64,000 bases of DNA from contig CM055107.1 in the NCBI GenBank assembly GCA_029204225.1, forward strand, positions 12,382,627-12,446,626. The letters are read 5' to 3'. The translations under genes and the position numbers were made by a program. Within the stretch, counting starts at the first letter, position 1. Each line of letters starts with the position of its first letter. This document shows positions 21,547 through 31,357 of the stretch, one piece after another. The notes below the pieces were generated by a model. That model ran no database searches and was not told where the DNA came from. It saw only the letters and a list, made by a program, of their open reading frames with translations. Source of the stretch: Diphasiastrum complanatum (taxonomy: Eukaryota; Streptophyta; Lycopodiopsida; Lycopodiales; Lycopodiaceae).

Positions 21547-22200
21547 TGTGAAAATTGTCAACATTTCCTAGCTAGTTTGAGGCCTAAATTGGCTAAAATT
21601 GTAAATAGTTTTGGTTCTGGAGTTTCACACGTGTGAACCAGGCCACAATGTTTTTATTTACTGTATTTTTCAGTATGATGAAGTGTCAAACTTCATACCC
21701 TTCAAAATGAGACCATTTTGATGTATTTTGGTCATATAAGCCATTTTTAGCTATTTTTCCTATATAGGGAATATCTAGGGTCAAGTACCTTCTAGAGAGA
21801 GGAGAGAGAGTCATCTTCCTCATCCATAAATAGTAGGGAAGTCGTGGAGAACAGGTTGGAGAAACCTTTTGTATGCTTCATTGAGATCAATAGATCATTG
21901 TCATTGTTTCTTCCTCCATTGAGAGCATTGTTGTGTGTATTGTCTTCAAGCTATTGTGTATGATCTTAGGTGCTTTCCAAAAGTGGTAGGCTGATGTATT
22001 ATGGACTGTATAATGCTATTTTGGGCCGCACTTGATGTTTATGGAAGTTTCCATTTGTGATAAATGCTTTTTGATCAAGTTCTTTGCATTCTAGGTAGCA
22101 TAGAATGTGTTGCCAATTCCTAGCTTATGTAGTTTGGAGTGCAAGCATTCAAGCCAATGATCTTGGAGTTTAGATCCACTTAGGATCTGTATTTTTCACA
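21547..22200 (+). repeat. Copia-2 5' LTR
   Basis: It starts TGTGAAAATTG and ends TATTTTTCACA. Palindrome TTCACACGTGTGAA is at 21624-21637. TATA box TATATAGG is at 21761, giving a predicted transcript start near 21790. Confidence 0.95.
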
Positions 22201-22212
22201 TGGTATCAGAGC
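22201..22212 (+). promoter_or_regulatory. Copia-2 primer binding site, initiator-Met tRNA type
   Basis: TGGTATCAGAGC follows the LTR with no gap. This is the standard plant copia primer site, complementary to the 3' end of initiator methionine tRNA. Confidence 0.95.
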
Positions 22213-23372
22213 TGGTTGGCTTCTATTTACAGTAAGTATTCCATTTTTGGTGATATTTGGATGTTTGATCAAGTTCTAGCATGATTTTGCATTGCTTTGT
22301 TGATCAAATCTTACTAACCTTTGTTTTGTGAGTTGAACTTGTGGATCAAAAGCATATTTCAGGTCTATTGAAGATCAGAGGCTGAAAAGAAACTATTTTG
22401 GATCAGATCATAACACCTAATCATTTGTGATTGTGAGGCTTGTGCATATTCAATACTAACAATGTTCTTTTCAATCCTATTGTTGACAATCTCCATTCTT
22501 GGATGAACACTCTCCTTAAGTGGATGAAACTTCTCCTTAAGTGGATGACAAATGCTCTTTTGAGTGAGTTGTAATTCTCCTAAAGGCTGAGCAAAGCTCC
22601 CATTTGGATGAAAGATCCCCTTTTTTGGGTGAACATATTGTAAGCTCCATTGTGAAGAGCATATTGTAAAGATTGTCATCAATTTTGGCATAAATTTTGG
22701 TGTACTTTGTTGAGCATGTAAGTAACTCTCCTTATGTAATTTGATTGGAGCATTTGCTGGAAGGTGTTAACCATTATGCAAGTGTGTTTTCAGGTTCTTA
22801 ACAGGTTGAGGAACATTCTCATGTGAAGTGATCTTAGATCTACATCTAAACACCAAGATTTGACAAGATAGTGAAGCTAGTCTTGTGATTCACTAAGTGT
22901 GCTCATTCATTCACCTCTAAATCTTGTATTTATCACTTGCTGGAGTTTATAAACTTTTAGAAGTGTGGTTTACATGTGGTTTTACAGGTTGAATCAATAT
23001 CTTAGTGTGTTGATCATATGTTGATCAAGTTTGTTCATTACTAGGTAATCTTGGCATCCTAGTTTTGGGTATTTTCTAAGAATGCAAGTAACTCTTCACA
23101 CCATAACTTGATTTGGTCACTTGCTGGAAAGTTTGAGAGCTTAAGCAAGAGTGTGTTCAGGTTGGTTTGATTTTGTAATCCATTCTTAGTGTGTGCAAAG
23201 TGTTGCATGTGTTTCAATCTTCCTTTCTATGCTTGGAAACCATCTAGGTTCAAGATAGAAGTGTTTTAGGGTCCTAAATCTTCATAGATCTCTTTATCTA
23301 TCATTTGTTGAGAGAAAAGTGAGTGCTAAGTGCTTTAGGACAAAACCTAAAAGTTGAAGAAACATTAGAATC
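22213..23372 (+). other. Copia-2 untranslated leader (about 1.16 kb) with internal repeats
   Basis: There is no long open frame. Three degenerate repeats share CAAGTAACTCT, TTGCTGGA(A) and a (T)TTCAGGTT ending, at about 22710-22805, 22915-22995 and 23083-23165. A separate short repeat around CTCCTTAAGTGGATGA lies at about 22500-22560. The leader is long for a copia element. The TTTTCAGGTT ends look like splice acceptors, but use is unproven. Confidence 0.65.
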
Positions 23373-26300
23373 ATGGCTTCCAATGGTGGGATCATGCTAG
23401 AGTCTAGTGAAAGGTTGAGTTCATCAAACTACTCTACTTGGAAAGTGAGGATGGAGTCCTTACTTGAGTTGAATGAACTCATGGACATAGTTGCAGAAAT
23501 TGAAGAGAGACCTCTCACACTTCAAGAGCAACAAAGGTTTGATAAGAAGGCCAAAAGGGCTCTTCATATCATTAAAATGAATGTTACAAATGAACTTCTC
23601 AAGGAAGTTGGAAAGTGTCAAAGTGCAAGTGAGGCATGGAATGCCTTAAAGAAGCTCTTTGAATCAAAGTCCACATCTAGGGTATTGACCCTAAGGAGAC
23701 AAATATTTTCTAGTAGGCAAAGAGAGGGTGAAAGTGCTCATGCATTTATCTTGAGAGTTAAGTCCCTAAGTGATGATTTAGCATGCATTGATGAGAACAT
23801 AAAAGATGGTGAAATAGTCCAAGTTATGTTGAATGGTTTGCTAAATGAACATGCTAACCTTGTGCAAAGTTTTGCCATTCAAAGAGTCTTGCCAAGTGTG
23901 GTTGACTTGCAAGAAATCTTATTGGCTGAAGAACATAGGTTGCAATCAAAGCTTGATGGTGCATCCTTGCAAGGTGGAGGTGAAGAGGCTTTCTTCACAA
24001 AAGGCAAATTCAAGGGCAAAGGTAAAGGCAAAGGGAAATGGTCCAAAGGTGGTAACTTTGATCATGATGATCACTCTTCCTCTTCCTCTTCTACTAAGAA
24101 CAATAAGTCAAAGTTCAAGTGCTTTTATTGTGGGATAAAAGGTCATTTTGCAAATGAATGTTATAAGAAGAAAAGAGAGCAAGGAGAGAGGCAAGGAAAT
24201 CTTACAATAGATGAGGAAGAACATAACACATGTGAATCACTTGTTATGACTTCAAGTTTGTTAGCCAACATAGATGATAATGATCCTTGGTGGATTGATA
24301 GTGGAGCCTCATCTCACATGACAAGACATAAGGAATACTTTACATCCTTATTGTCTTATGAGGGAGAAGGTAACATCATCTACACTACAAATGATGGTCA
24401 ATGTGACATCAAAGGCATAGGCACTATTCCTATTTCCCTTTCAACAAATAGGAAAGCAAATCTTGAAAATGTTTTGTACATTCCTTCAATCACTAAGAAT
24501 TTGCTTAGTGTAAGTCAAATGATTGACAAAGGACTTGATGTGGAGTTCATTGGAGATGCATGTTTGATAAGTAAATGTGGATCCTTGATTGCTCAAGGTA
24601 GGAGGCATGGTAAACTTTTCAAGCTTGATGCATGTGTGATCTCTAATCATGAAGGATGTATGGCTAGGGAGCAATTGACAAACCAAGAAGTTTGGCACAA
24701 GAGGTTGGGCCATCCCAACTTCAAATCTTTGGAGGTAATGGCAAAGAAAGAGCTTGTTCTTGGTCTCCCTAAAAGTCTTGTTGCAAACAATAGTGTTTGT
24801 GAACATTGTGCCTTGTCCAAATCTCATAGACTTGCTTATTCTAGATCTACTTCTAGATCTAAAGAAGTTTTTCAACTTGTGCATTCTGATATTCATTCTT
24901 CTAGTACAACTAGCAATGGTGGGGCAAAGATGTATGCAACTTTCATTGATGACTTTAGTAGGTATACTTGGATCTATCTTCTTAAAAGTAAGGATGAAGT
25001 GTTTGATGCATTTGTCAAGTTCAAGAATGAAATGGAAAACCAATTCAATACAAAGATCAAATGCTTAAGATCTGATAATGGAGGGGAATACACCTCAAAT
25101 AGGTTCAAAGACTTTTGTATAGCACATGGGATTAAGAGGGAGATGTCTAGTCCTAGGACTCCACAACAGAATGGAGTGGCCGAGAGGAAGAATAGAACCC
25201 TTTGTGAATGTGCCAAGGCAATGAGACTACATGCTAATCTTGCTAAGTCTTTTTGGGGGGAAGCTTTAGCATGTGCTAACTATCTATGTAATAGATGGAC
25301 AAGTGCTTCCTTGGATGGTAAAACTCCTCATGAGGTTCTTTATGGTATCAAGCATTGTAGGATCTTTGGATGTACATGTTTTGTCAATATCACACTTGAT
25401 GATAGAACTAAAGAAGATCCTTCATCAAAGAAGGGTGTGTTTGTTGGCTATAGTGAAGTAAGCAAGGCTTACAAAGTGTACATTCCTTCTACAAAGAAAG
25501 TTGTCATAAGTAGGGATGTCATCTTTCATGAAGAGAATGTTTCCAATGTTGTTGATGTTGATGTTGATGTGCCTACTAATCATCATGATGTGCAAGATGT
25601 CTTGGATGAAGATGGAGATGCCACTCCAAAGCAAACTTCAAGGAAGACTCAAAGGCAAAGGACTAAGCCATCAAGGCTAACCTATGATGAAAAAGGAAAG
25701 CAAGTGGTGGACAACTCTAACTTTGCTTTTCTTACCTCTTTTGATGAACCAACTTGTGTAGGTGAAGCAATTCAAAAGAAGGAATGGATCCAAGCCATGG
25801 ATCATGAGCATCAAGCACTCATCAAAAGCAACACATGGAGGTTGGTAAAGCTTCCAAAGGACAAGAAGGCAATTGGTTGTAAGTGGATCTTCAAGATCAA
25901 GACAAATCAAGATGGATCAATCAACAAGTACAAGGCAAGGTTGGTGGCAAAGGGGTATGCTCAAGAATATGGTATTGACTATGATGAGACCTTTGCACCC
26001 GTGGCAAAGATGGTAACTATTCGAATCCTAATCTCTCTTGCAACTCTTTATGATTGGGATATGTGGCAAATGGATGTTACTAATGCCTTCTTGAATGGTG
26101 ATCTTGAAGAAGATATTTACATGGAGCAACCCGAGGGCTATGTTTCACATGATGAGCCTAATCATGTGTGCTATTTCCAAAAGAGTTTGTATGGGCTAAA
26201 GCAAGCACCAAGGAGTTGGTATGCTAAGCTCAATTCCTTCTTACTTTCTCAAAACTTTGTTATGAGTGAGTATGATCATTCTCTCTACTTTAGATTGAAT

Positions 26301-27314
26301 GAAAATGATATCACTTTACTTTTGATCCATGTTGATGACATTATCTTAAGTGGTGGTAACAATCTAGATATAGATGAAATCAAGATGGCACTCAAAAGAG
26401 AGTTTGAAATTCAAGATCTTGGTAAACTTCATTATATCTTAGGAATAGAGATTATTAGAACTTCTAAATCTACATTCATATGTCAAGAAAAGTATGTTAA
26501 CTCTATTCTAAAAAGGTTTCATATGGAAGATTGTAAAGTTGTTTCTACTCCTATGGAATCAAATGTAAAGCTAACTACAAGAAGTAATGAAAGATCCTTC
26601 AAGGACATTACTCTCTATAGAAAGCTAATAGGATCTCTTATATGGTTAACCATCACAAGACCTGATCTAAGCTTTGTGGTTGGTAAACTAAGTCAATTTA
26701 TGCAAGATCCTAGGGAGGCTCATTGGAAGCTAGGAAAGAGAGTACTTAGATACATCTCGGGATCTAGAGATTTTGGCATCTTGTATGGAGGTACTACACC
26801 TAACCTTTGTGGATTTTCAGATTCAGATTTTGCAGGTGATCAAATGGATAGGAAGTCAACAAGTGCCTTTGCAATCTATCTTGGAGATGGAGTGGTCTCA
26901 TGGCTATCAAAGAAGCAACCAACTATCTCTCTATCTTCCACCGAAGCCGAGTACAAGGCATTAACAACATGCACCAAGGAGATTCTTTGGATCAAGAGGA
27001 TGTTATTGGATCTTCACTTGCTGGAACCAGAGAAGACTCCAATCATACTTTGTGATAACCTTTCAGCCCAAAGCTTGGCAAGCAATCCTGTTTTTCATGC
27101 AAGGAGCAAGCACATTGAGATTGCTCACCATTTTGTGAGAGATCAAGTCATTGCCAAAGAGGTGGAGCTTCAACATGTCTCTTTAAAGGAGTGTGTGGCT
27201 GATATCTTCACCAAACCATTGGGAAAGGACCTATATTTAATGCATAGATCTAATCTTGGAATGTGCTCAAAGACTATGTTGAAACTAGCATCCAATGTTG
27301 AAGAGGGAGTGTGA
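23373..27314 (+). CDS. Copia-2 gag-pol polyprotein, intact (1313 aa)
   Basis: ATG at 23373 (MASNGGIMLESSERL), TGA at 27312-27314. Gag N-terminus (residues 1-200) carries the SNYSTWKVRMESLL and EAWNALKKLFES motifs of the copia gag family. Lys/Gly tract about 213-226. CCHC knuckle CFYCGIKGHFANEC about 250-263. Protease WWIDSGASSHMT about 307-318. Integrase LWHKRLGH-like region about 440, DDE core about 500-640 with RSDNGGEY and NGVAERKN. RT about 790-1060; the usual YVDD reads HVDD (His codon CAT at 26328-26330, residue 986). RNase H about 1140-1270 with SDSDFAGD and SSTEAEYKAL. Full length for the family. The stop codon lies inside the 3' LTR, so the polypurine tract (GAAGAGGGAG) is coding. 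The His in HVDD may impair RT. Confidence 0.96.
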   Translation: MASNGGIMLESSERLSSSNYSTWKVRMESLLELNELMDIVAEIEERPLTLQEQQRFDKKAKRALHIIKMNVTNELLKEVGKCQSASEAWNALKKLFESKSTSRVLTLRRQIFSSRQREGESAHAFILRVKSLSDDLACIDENIKDGEIVQVMLNGLLNEHANLVQSFAIQRVLPSVVDLQEILLAEEHRLQSKLDGASLQGGGEEAFFTKGKFKGKGKGKGKWSKGGNFDHDDHSSSSSSTKNNKSKFKCFYCGIKGHFANECYKKKREQGERQGNLTIDEEEHNTCESLVMTSSLLANIDDNDPWWIDSGASSHMTRHKEYFTSLLSYEGEGNIIYTTNDGQCDIKGIGTIPISLSTNRKANLENVLYIPSITKNLLSVSQMIDKGLDVEFIGDACLISKCGSLIAQGRRHGKLFKLDACVISNHEGCMAREQLTNQEVWHKRLGHPNFKSLEVMAKKELVLGLPKSLVANNSVCEHCALSKSHRLAYSRSTSRSKEVFQLVHSDIHSSSTTSNGGAKMYATFIDDFSRYTWIYLLKSKDEVFDAFVKFKNEMENQFNTKIKCLRSDNGGEYTSNRFKDFCIAHGIKREMSSPRTPQQNGVAERKNRTLCECAKAMRLHANLAKSFWGEALACANYLCNRWTSASLDGKTPHEVLYGIKHCRIFGCTCFVNITLDDRTKEDPSSKKGVFVGYSEVSKAYKVYIPSTKKVVISRDVIFHEENVSNVVDVDVDVPTNHHDVQDVLDEDGDATPKQTSRKTQRQRTKPSRLTYDEKGKQVVDNSNFAFLTSFDEPTCVGEAIQKKEWIQAMDHEHQALIKSNTWRLVKLPKDKKAIGCKWIFKIKTNQDGSINKYKARLVAKGYAQEYGIDYDETFAPVAKMVTIRILISLATLYDWDMWQMDVTNAFLNGDLEEDIYMEQPEGYVSHDEPNHVCYFQKSLYGLKQAPRSWYAKLNSFLLSQNFVMSEYDHSLYFRLNENDITLLLIHVDDIILSGGNNLDIDEIKMALKREFEIQDLGKLHYILGIEIIRTSKSTFICQEKYVNSILKRFHMEDCKVVSTPMESNVKLTTRSNERSFKDITLYRKLIGSLIWLTITRPDLSFVVGKLSQFMQDPREAHWKLGKRVLRYISGSRDFGILYGGTTPNLCGFSDSDFAGDQMDRKSTSAFAIYLGDGVVSWLSKKQPTISLSSTEAEYKALTTCTKEILWIKRMLLDLHLLEPEKTPIILCDNLSAQSLASNPVFHARSKHIEIAHHFVRDQVIAKEVELQHVSLKECVADIFTKPLGKDLYLMHRSNLGMCSKTMLKLASNVEEGV

Positions 27315-27964
27315 AAATTGTCAACATTTCCTAGCTAGTTTGAGGCCTAAATTGGCTAAAATTGTAAATAGTTTTGGTTCTGGAGTTTCACACGTGTGAA
27401 CCAGGCCACAATGTTTTTATTTACTGTATTTTTTCAGTATGATGAAGTGTCAAACTTCATACCCTTCAAAATGAGACCATTTTGATGTATTTTGGTCATA
27501 TAAGCCATTTTTAGCTATTTTTCCTATATAGGGAATATCTAGGGTCAAGTACCTTCTAGAGAGAGGAGAGAGAGTCATCTTCCTCATCCATAAATAGTAG
27601 GGAAGTCGTGGAGAACAGGTTGGAGAAACCTTTTGTATGCTTCATTGAGATCAATAGATCATTGTCATTGTTTCTTCCTCCATTGAGAGCATTGTTGTGT
27701 GTATTGTCTTCAAGCTATTGTGTATGATCTTAGGTGCTTTCCAAAAGTGGTAGGCTGATGTATTATGGACTGTATAATGCTATTTTGGGCCGCACTTGAT
27801 GTTTATGGAAGTTTCCATTTGTGATAAATGCTTTTTGATCAAGTTCTTTGCATTCTAGGTAGCATAGAATGTGTTGCCAATTCCTAGCTTATGTAGTTTG
27901 GAGTGCAAGCATTCAAGCCAATGATCTTGGAGTTTAGATCCACTTAGGATCTGTATTTTTCACA
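27310..27964 (+). repeat. Copia-2 3' LTR
   Basis: Identical to the 5' LTR apart from one extra T near 27433. It starts TGTGAAAATTG directly after GAAGAGGGAG and ends TTTTTCACA, followed by the duplicated target CCATC. Palindrome TTCACACGTGTGAA is at 27387-27400. Confidence 0.95.
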
Positions 27965-28557
27965 CCATCAACCCATACGTCGACCTCACCAATGATCTGC
28001 ATTGGACTAATGATGGCTACCTTCTAGAAGCCATCACTGAGCCTTCCATCCACACCGTTGTCCAGTTGTTGAATCATTTTCTGATGGTTGGCAACCTCGG
28101 GAAAGACCGCATCACATGTCAAATCCTTCACAGGATAGTGGAGTCCCACATAAAGTTGGCCAAAGCCCCTCTTGAACTATATAACTGGTTCAAGACTATT
28201 TCTGGTGAGCTCAAGCGAGCTATTAAGGCCAATACAAAGCAGCAGTTCACCGCTGGCTCTCTATTGTCCCTCTTAGCCACTTCTCACTTAGAAAACAGAA
28301 TCCATGGCTTCCACCTGGAATCTGTGCTTCCGGTTTACGAAGAAGCACCGGCCGAGTCATCTCACCAGGCCTCAAGTTCTCATAGTCATCGTCATCCACG
28401 CAATGAGATCGTAATTCTTGACTCTCCTTCTGCGTCACGATGACGTACTAGGCATACCTCGTCAACTGTGCTTCCACCCCATGCTGCTGTTCGCACTGAA
28501 CTTCTCATTCCCCTCGCCTCTGATGCTTCCCTCGCCTCTGCTCCCATACAAGGATAG
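27965..28557 (+). pseudogene. Element T ORF2, 3' part
   Basis: The frame resumes after the target duplication with NPYVDLTNDLHWTNDG-like sequence, then EPSIHTVVQLLNHFLMVGNL, YNWFKTISGELKRAI and SLLSLLATSHLENR. It ends at TAG 28555-28557. TGA at 28441-28443 stands where T' keeps an Arg codon (CGA to TGA). The TAG at 28555 is shared with T' (57352-57354), so it is probably the natural ORF2 end. The second half is predicted mostly helical by eye. No signal peptide or membrane segment is seen, so it does not look like an envelope glycoprotein despite its position. M has a related YDWVQFVSNCLHECI segment (about 35200). Confidence 0.7.
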
Positions 28558-28649
28558 TCTGTGACCATTGGGCCTACCATTCACATCACAGCTGCCCAGG
28601 CCGCTCACCCCCGCACACCAAAGCAATCTCACCCAACACACAGTTGTTC

Positions 28650-30551
28650 ATGGATATGTTTGATGATTTCGACCCCCTTGGGGCCACCGAAATCTTTGAA
28701 ATGCCCCAGAGTCTAGACCCCTTTGAACCCCAATCCCCTGGAAGAGGATTCGGACGTATCCATGAAGCTACTATTGGTGTCGAAGATGCCAGTCAACAAC
28801 CAACCACACAGGGTAGCCCAGCCACACTTCGGGTCGACACAGTTGTAAAGTCACCGAAGTAGTTCGACGCCACGGTGCCTAAAGGGTTTGAAGACGAGGA
28901 TATTTTTGAAGAAGAAGAGACCTTGGCACCTATTCCATGCCTACCAATGACAGTACCATCAAGTTCTCCTACTGTTGCCACCTCCACGACTGTCGATTCT
29001 GGTGATGCTCTCGAGTTAGTTTCAAGCCTTGGGCAAGTGATCCAATCTATGCTGGATAAGAAGAAGGAAATGGAACAGAGGATCCCTGATTTAGGATCCG
29101 AAAATATTCAGATCAGCCAGAAAATTGTCCAGTTGGATCGAGAGGTAAAGATAGCCAAGCAACATGAAGAAAAGGTTGAAAGCAAAAAGAAATTGGCCCA
29201 GCAACAAGCTGATCGCTTGGAAACCTACATCAGCTCCCTGCAAAACGCCCTGACAATCGCATAAGATCAGGTAGATAAGGCAGTGCAAGAGGCCAAGCAA
29301 CAGGTGTAGCTACTGAAGGGGCAATTACAGATGGCTGAACAAGATCACACACGGCTTCAAGGTGAATTGGATGCGACCACCCTTGAGCGTGATGCATATC
29401 TGCAAACACAAATACCCGATCATCCAGTCACACCGATGGAGATTGCATATTTGTTCAAGAAAGTGGAAACATACAAAGTGGCCCTCCAGGGATTCCGAGG
29501 CCGCTTTGATAGGTTCAAAGGAGCAGCTTCAACCGAGTTAACAAAGGCAAAAGAGATCATCAATGCCTATGAAAAAGCCGTTGCTCAAGTGTTGGAAGCT
29601 GGACCACAAATCCCCGTCCCGGTCATGTCGAAATTCTCCCCTTTGCGCCAAGAAGTTGTACAGATGGGTACAGGGGTTGATGCGAGCATGGACCAGGGGG
29701 GAGCTCCAAATCTAGCAGATCAACTGCCAACTATACCGACAGTACAAGCGGGTCCATCCTCATCAAGGACAAGCCATTTATTCAGAAGGCGCATCAAGCG
29801 TCGAGGACCAGATCCAGACCTTCTTAAGCAGCATCCACATGAGTCCTCGCGTGGTGGATGGGTTCTCAAATTTAAGACCTCCGAGATCGAGGCCGACAAA
29901 GAATTGGACAGAATACTTGCACTGGGAGAGGAGCCGACATGGAGAATCCCGGTTTTTGAGAAAACTTTGGAATCAATTAGGAGTTACGTCGCCAGCCCTC
30001 GCCAGTTGTGGGTAGATCCTTGTTACGTGCCAATGCCGCGAAGACAAAAATGAAAAGATTTGGGATTGGCTATGGATAAAATCACCATCCATACGTCCAA
30101 TTGGCCAATCATCCACCAGCCTTACAGCTGGAATATTTCAGTGGATTTCCACCGGGCCTTACAAGCATATCAGAGAGAGTACGTCCACTCTTCGGATCCA
30201 ACGGTGCGACAATCGGCAATGTTTGCAAAAGATCTAACTCTGTTGGCATCAGTGGCAACCAAATGGGACGATTGCCTTCCTACCCTGGCATTTGATCCAA
30301 ATAAGTCAATGGCCTCAAAACAAATCATAGATCAGCTGCCGATTGCTCGACTGTATTTCTGTGCGGCTATGATGGGAGGCTCTTGGGAATTCCGCTTCAC
30401 CTCATGGACAACTTCCAAGTGGATTGTCGGAGCCCACCGTTGTTTCTTGCCACATAATTTGGATTTCAATACTGCACGTCTTGAATTTATGGAGAAGGTG
30501 CAGTATCATTTAATAAAGATTCGGCGCGAAGCCAATAAAAGTCCCCAATAA
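28650..30551 (+). pseudogene. Element T ORF3, coiled-coil protein (about 633 codons)
   Basis: One frame runs from ATG 28650 (MDMFDDFDPLGATEIF) to TAA 30549-30551, broken only by stops at 28860 (TAG), 29262 (TAA), 29307 (TAG) and 30051 (TGA). T' has Gln at the first three, so these are CAG/CAA to stop changes. N-terminus acidic and Pro/Ser-rich; residues about 130-330 form a long heptad-like coiled coil (EMEQRIPDLGSENIQISQKI, EKVESKKKLAQQQADRLETY); then FRGRFDRFKGAASTEL; a basic Pro-rich link; and a C-terminal helical domain with LWVDPCYVPMPRR and ARLYFCAAMMGGSWEF. M shares the VDPFYMPLK and ARLYYRAAFMLS motifs. Function unknown; neighbours are ORF2 and the 3' LTR. Confidence 0.75.
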
Positions 30552-30589
30552 CTACATATTTCAAGTGTAGTGGGACCGCCACCAGTTTT

Positions 30590-30601
30590 GGTGGGGGATA
30601 T
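30590..30601 (+). other. Element T polypurine tract
   Basis: GGTGGGGGATAT lies immediately before the TGTTGGAGGG start of the 3' LTR, in the position used to prime plus-strand synthesis. Confidence 0.75.
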
Positions 30602-31357
30602 TGTTGGAGGGTTTGCGGATCCCAAGGCAATCTTAACCCTAGTTAATAAGTGAGAGGGATTTAGCACCCTGCGTGTGTAAGTCCAACCCAATGATCACAT
30701 AGTTATTTGATTAATTAGAATGTAAAAGGACTTTAGGCCTTTTTGCGAGACTTTTAATATTGCAGGGCCTAAATGTCAAGTTAGTGAATAAAGTTGGGTT
30801 TCCCTCCAATTTTGTTGATTCCCACACTTTTTTAAATTTGAATAAAAAGGGAGGCAAGACTGGACCAATAGGATTCAGAGGCCAGGGTCCTCCTCTCTAC
30901 TATAAAAAGGGACCAACTCGAGTTGTTCCTCATGTTCATTTCCTCATTTCAATAAAGCAGATTGGTTGTCTTTAGAAATGGATTGATGAATGCCCTTGCT
31001 CTTCCTCTCTTCTCCTCCATTTTTGATGCTTTCTTTGGATTTTGCTAATTGTCGGATTTGATCATTATTGGGATTGTTATTTCTTATGCTTTTTGTGAGA
31101 GAGAAAGGGAGAGAGAGAGAAGAGTAAGTTTTTACCATTGTTTTGGATTTAGGGTTAATGGAAGTAGGGTTAATGGATGTAGTGTTAATGCTTAGTGTTA
31201 ATAGATGTTAGTGTTAGATCCTCCATTCATGTTGAAATCTGAACTATATTATCGCTCTCATGGGAACGAACCTATGCGTGACAACTAACTCCGACTCTTT
31301 GATGCTAGATTGACTAGATCTTGGATTCAGGTTAGACAAGGAAAGAAACCCACTACA
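30602..31357 (+). repeat. Element T 3' LTR
   Basis: It starts TGTTGGAGGG and ends CCCACTACA. TATA box TATAAAAA at 30901-30908. It is followed by the target duplication AACTA (31358-31362) and resumed H sequence. Confidence 0.92.

Larger units (their letters stand above)
21547..27964 (+). mobile_element. Copia-2, complete and very young Ty1/copia retrotransposon
   Basis: 5' LTR 21547-22200, primer site 22201-22212, leader, one open gag-pol frame 23373-27314, 3' LTR 27310-27964. A 5-bp target duplication CCATC is on both sides (21542-21546, 27965-27969). By direct reading the two LTRs differ only by one T in a T-run (654 against 655 bases). It is inserted in ORF2 of element T, and the uninterrupted target is visible in T' at about 57960-58000. 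Confidence 0.97.
12460..31357 (+). mobile_element. Element T, Ty3/gypsy retrotransposon with two extra 3' ORFs, containing Copia-2
   Basis: Structure: 5' LTR 12460-13201, primer site 13206-13222, leader, gag with four zinc knuckles, protease, RT, RNase H, integrase, second leader, ORF2 (split by Copia-2), ORF3, polypurine tract 30590-30601, 3' LTR 30602-31357. A 5-bp target duplication AACTA flanks it (12455-12459 and 31358-31362). Its own length is about 12.5 kb without Copia-2. The LTRs differ by many substitutions and indels, so it is much older than Copia-2, and all frames are broken. Primer site and extra ORFs suggest the Tat/Athila branch of plant gypsy elements; a domain phylogeny is needed to place it. 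Confidence 0.92.

Noticed and set aside
24486-25043. 185-codon minus-strand frame inside Copia-2, and other antisense frames over the polyproteins
   Set aside because: Shadow frames of the real plus-strand coding sequence.
21196-30551. ORF2/ORF3 as an envelope gene of an endogenous retrovirus
   Set aside because: Position fits, but no signal peptide, membrane segment, cleavage site or glycosylation-rich ectodomain is visible; ORF3 is a coiled-coil protein.
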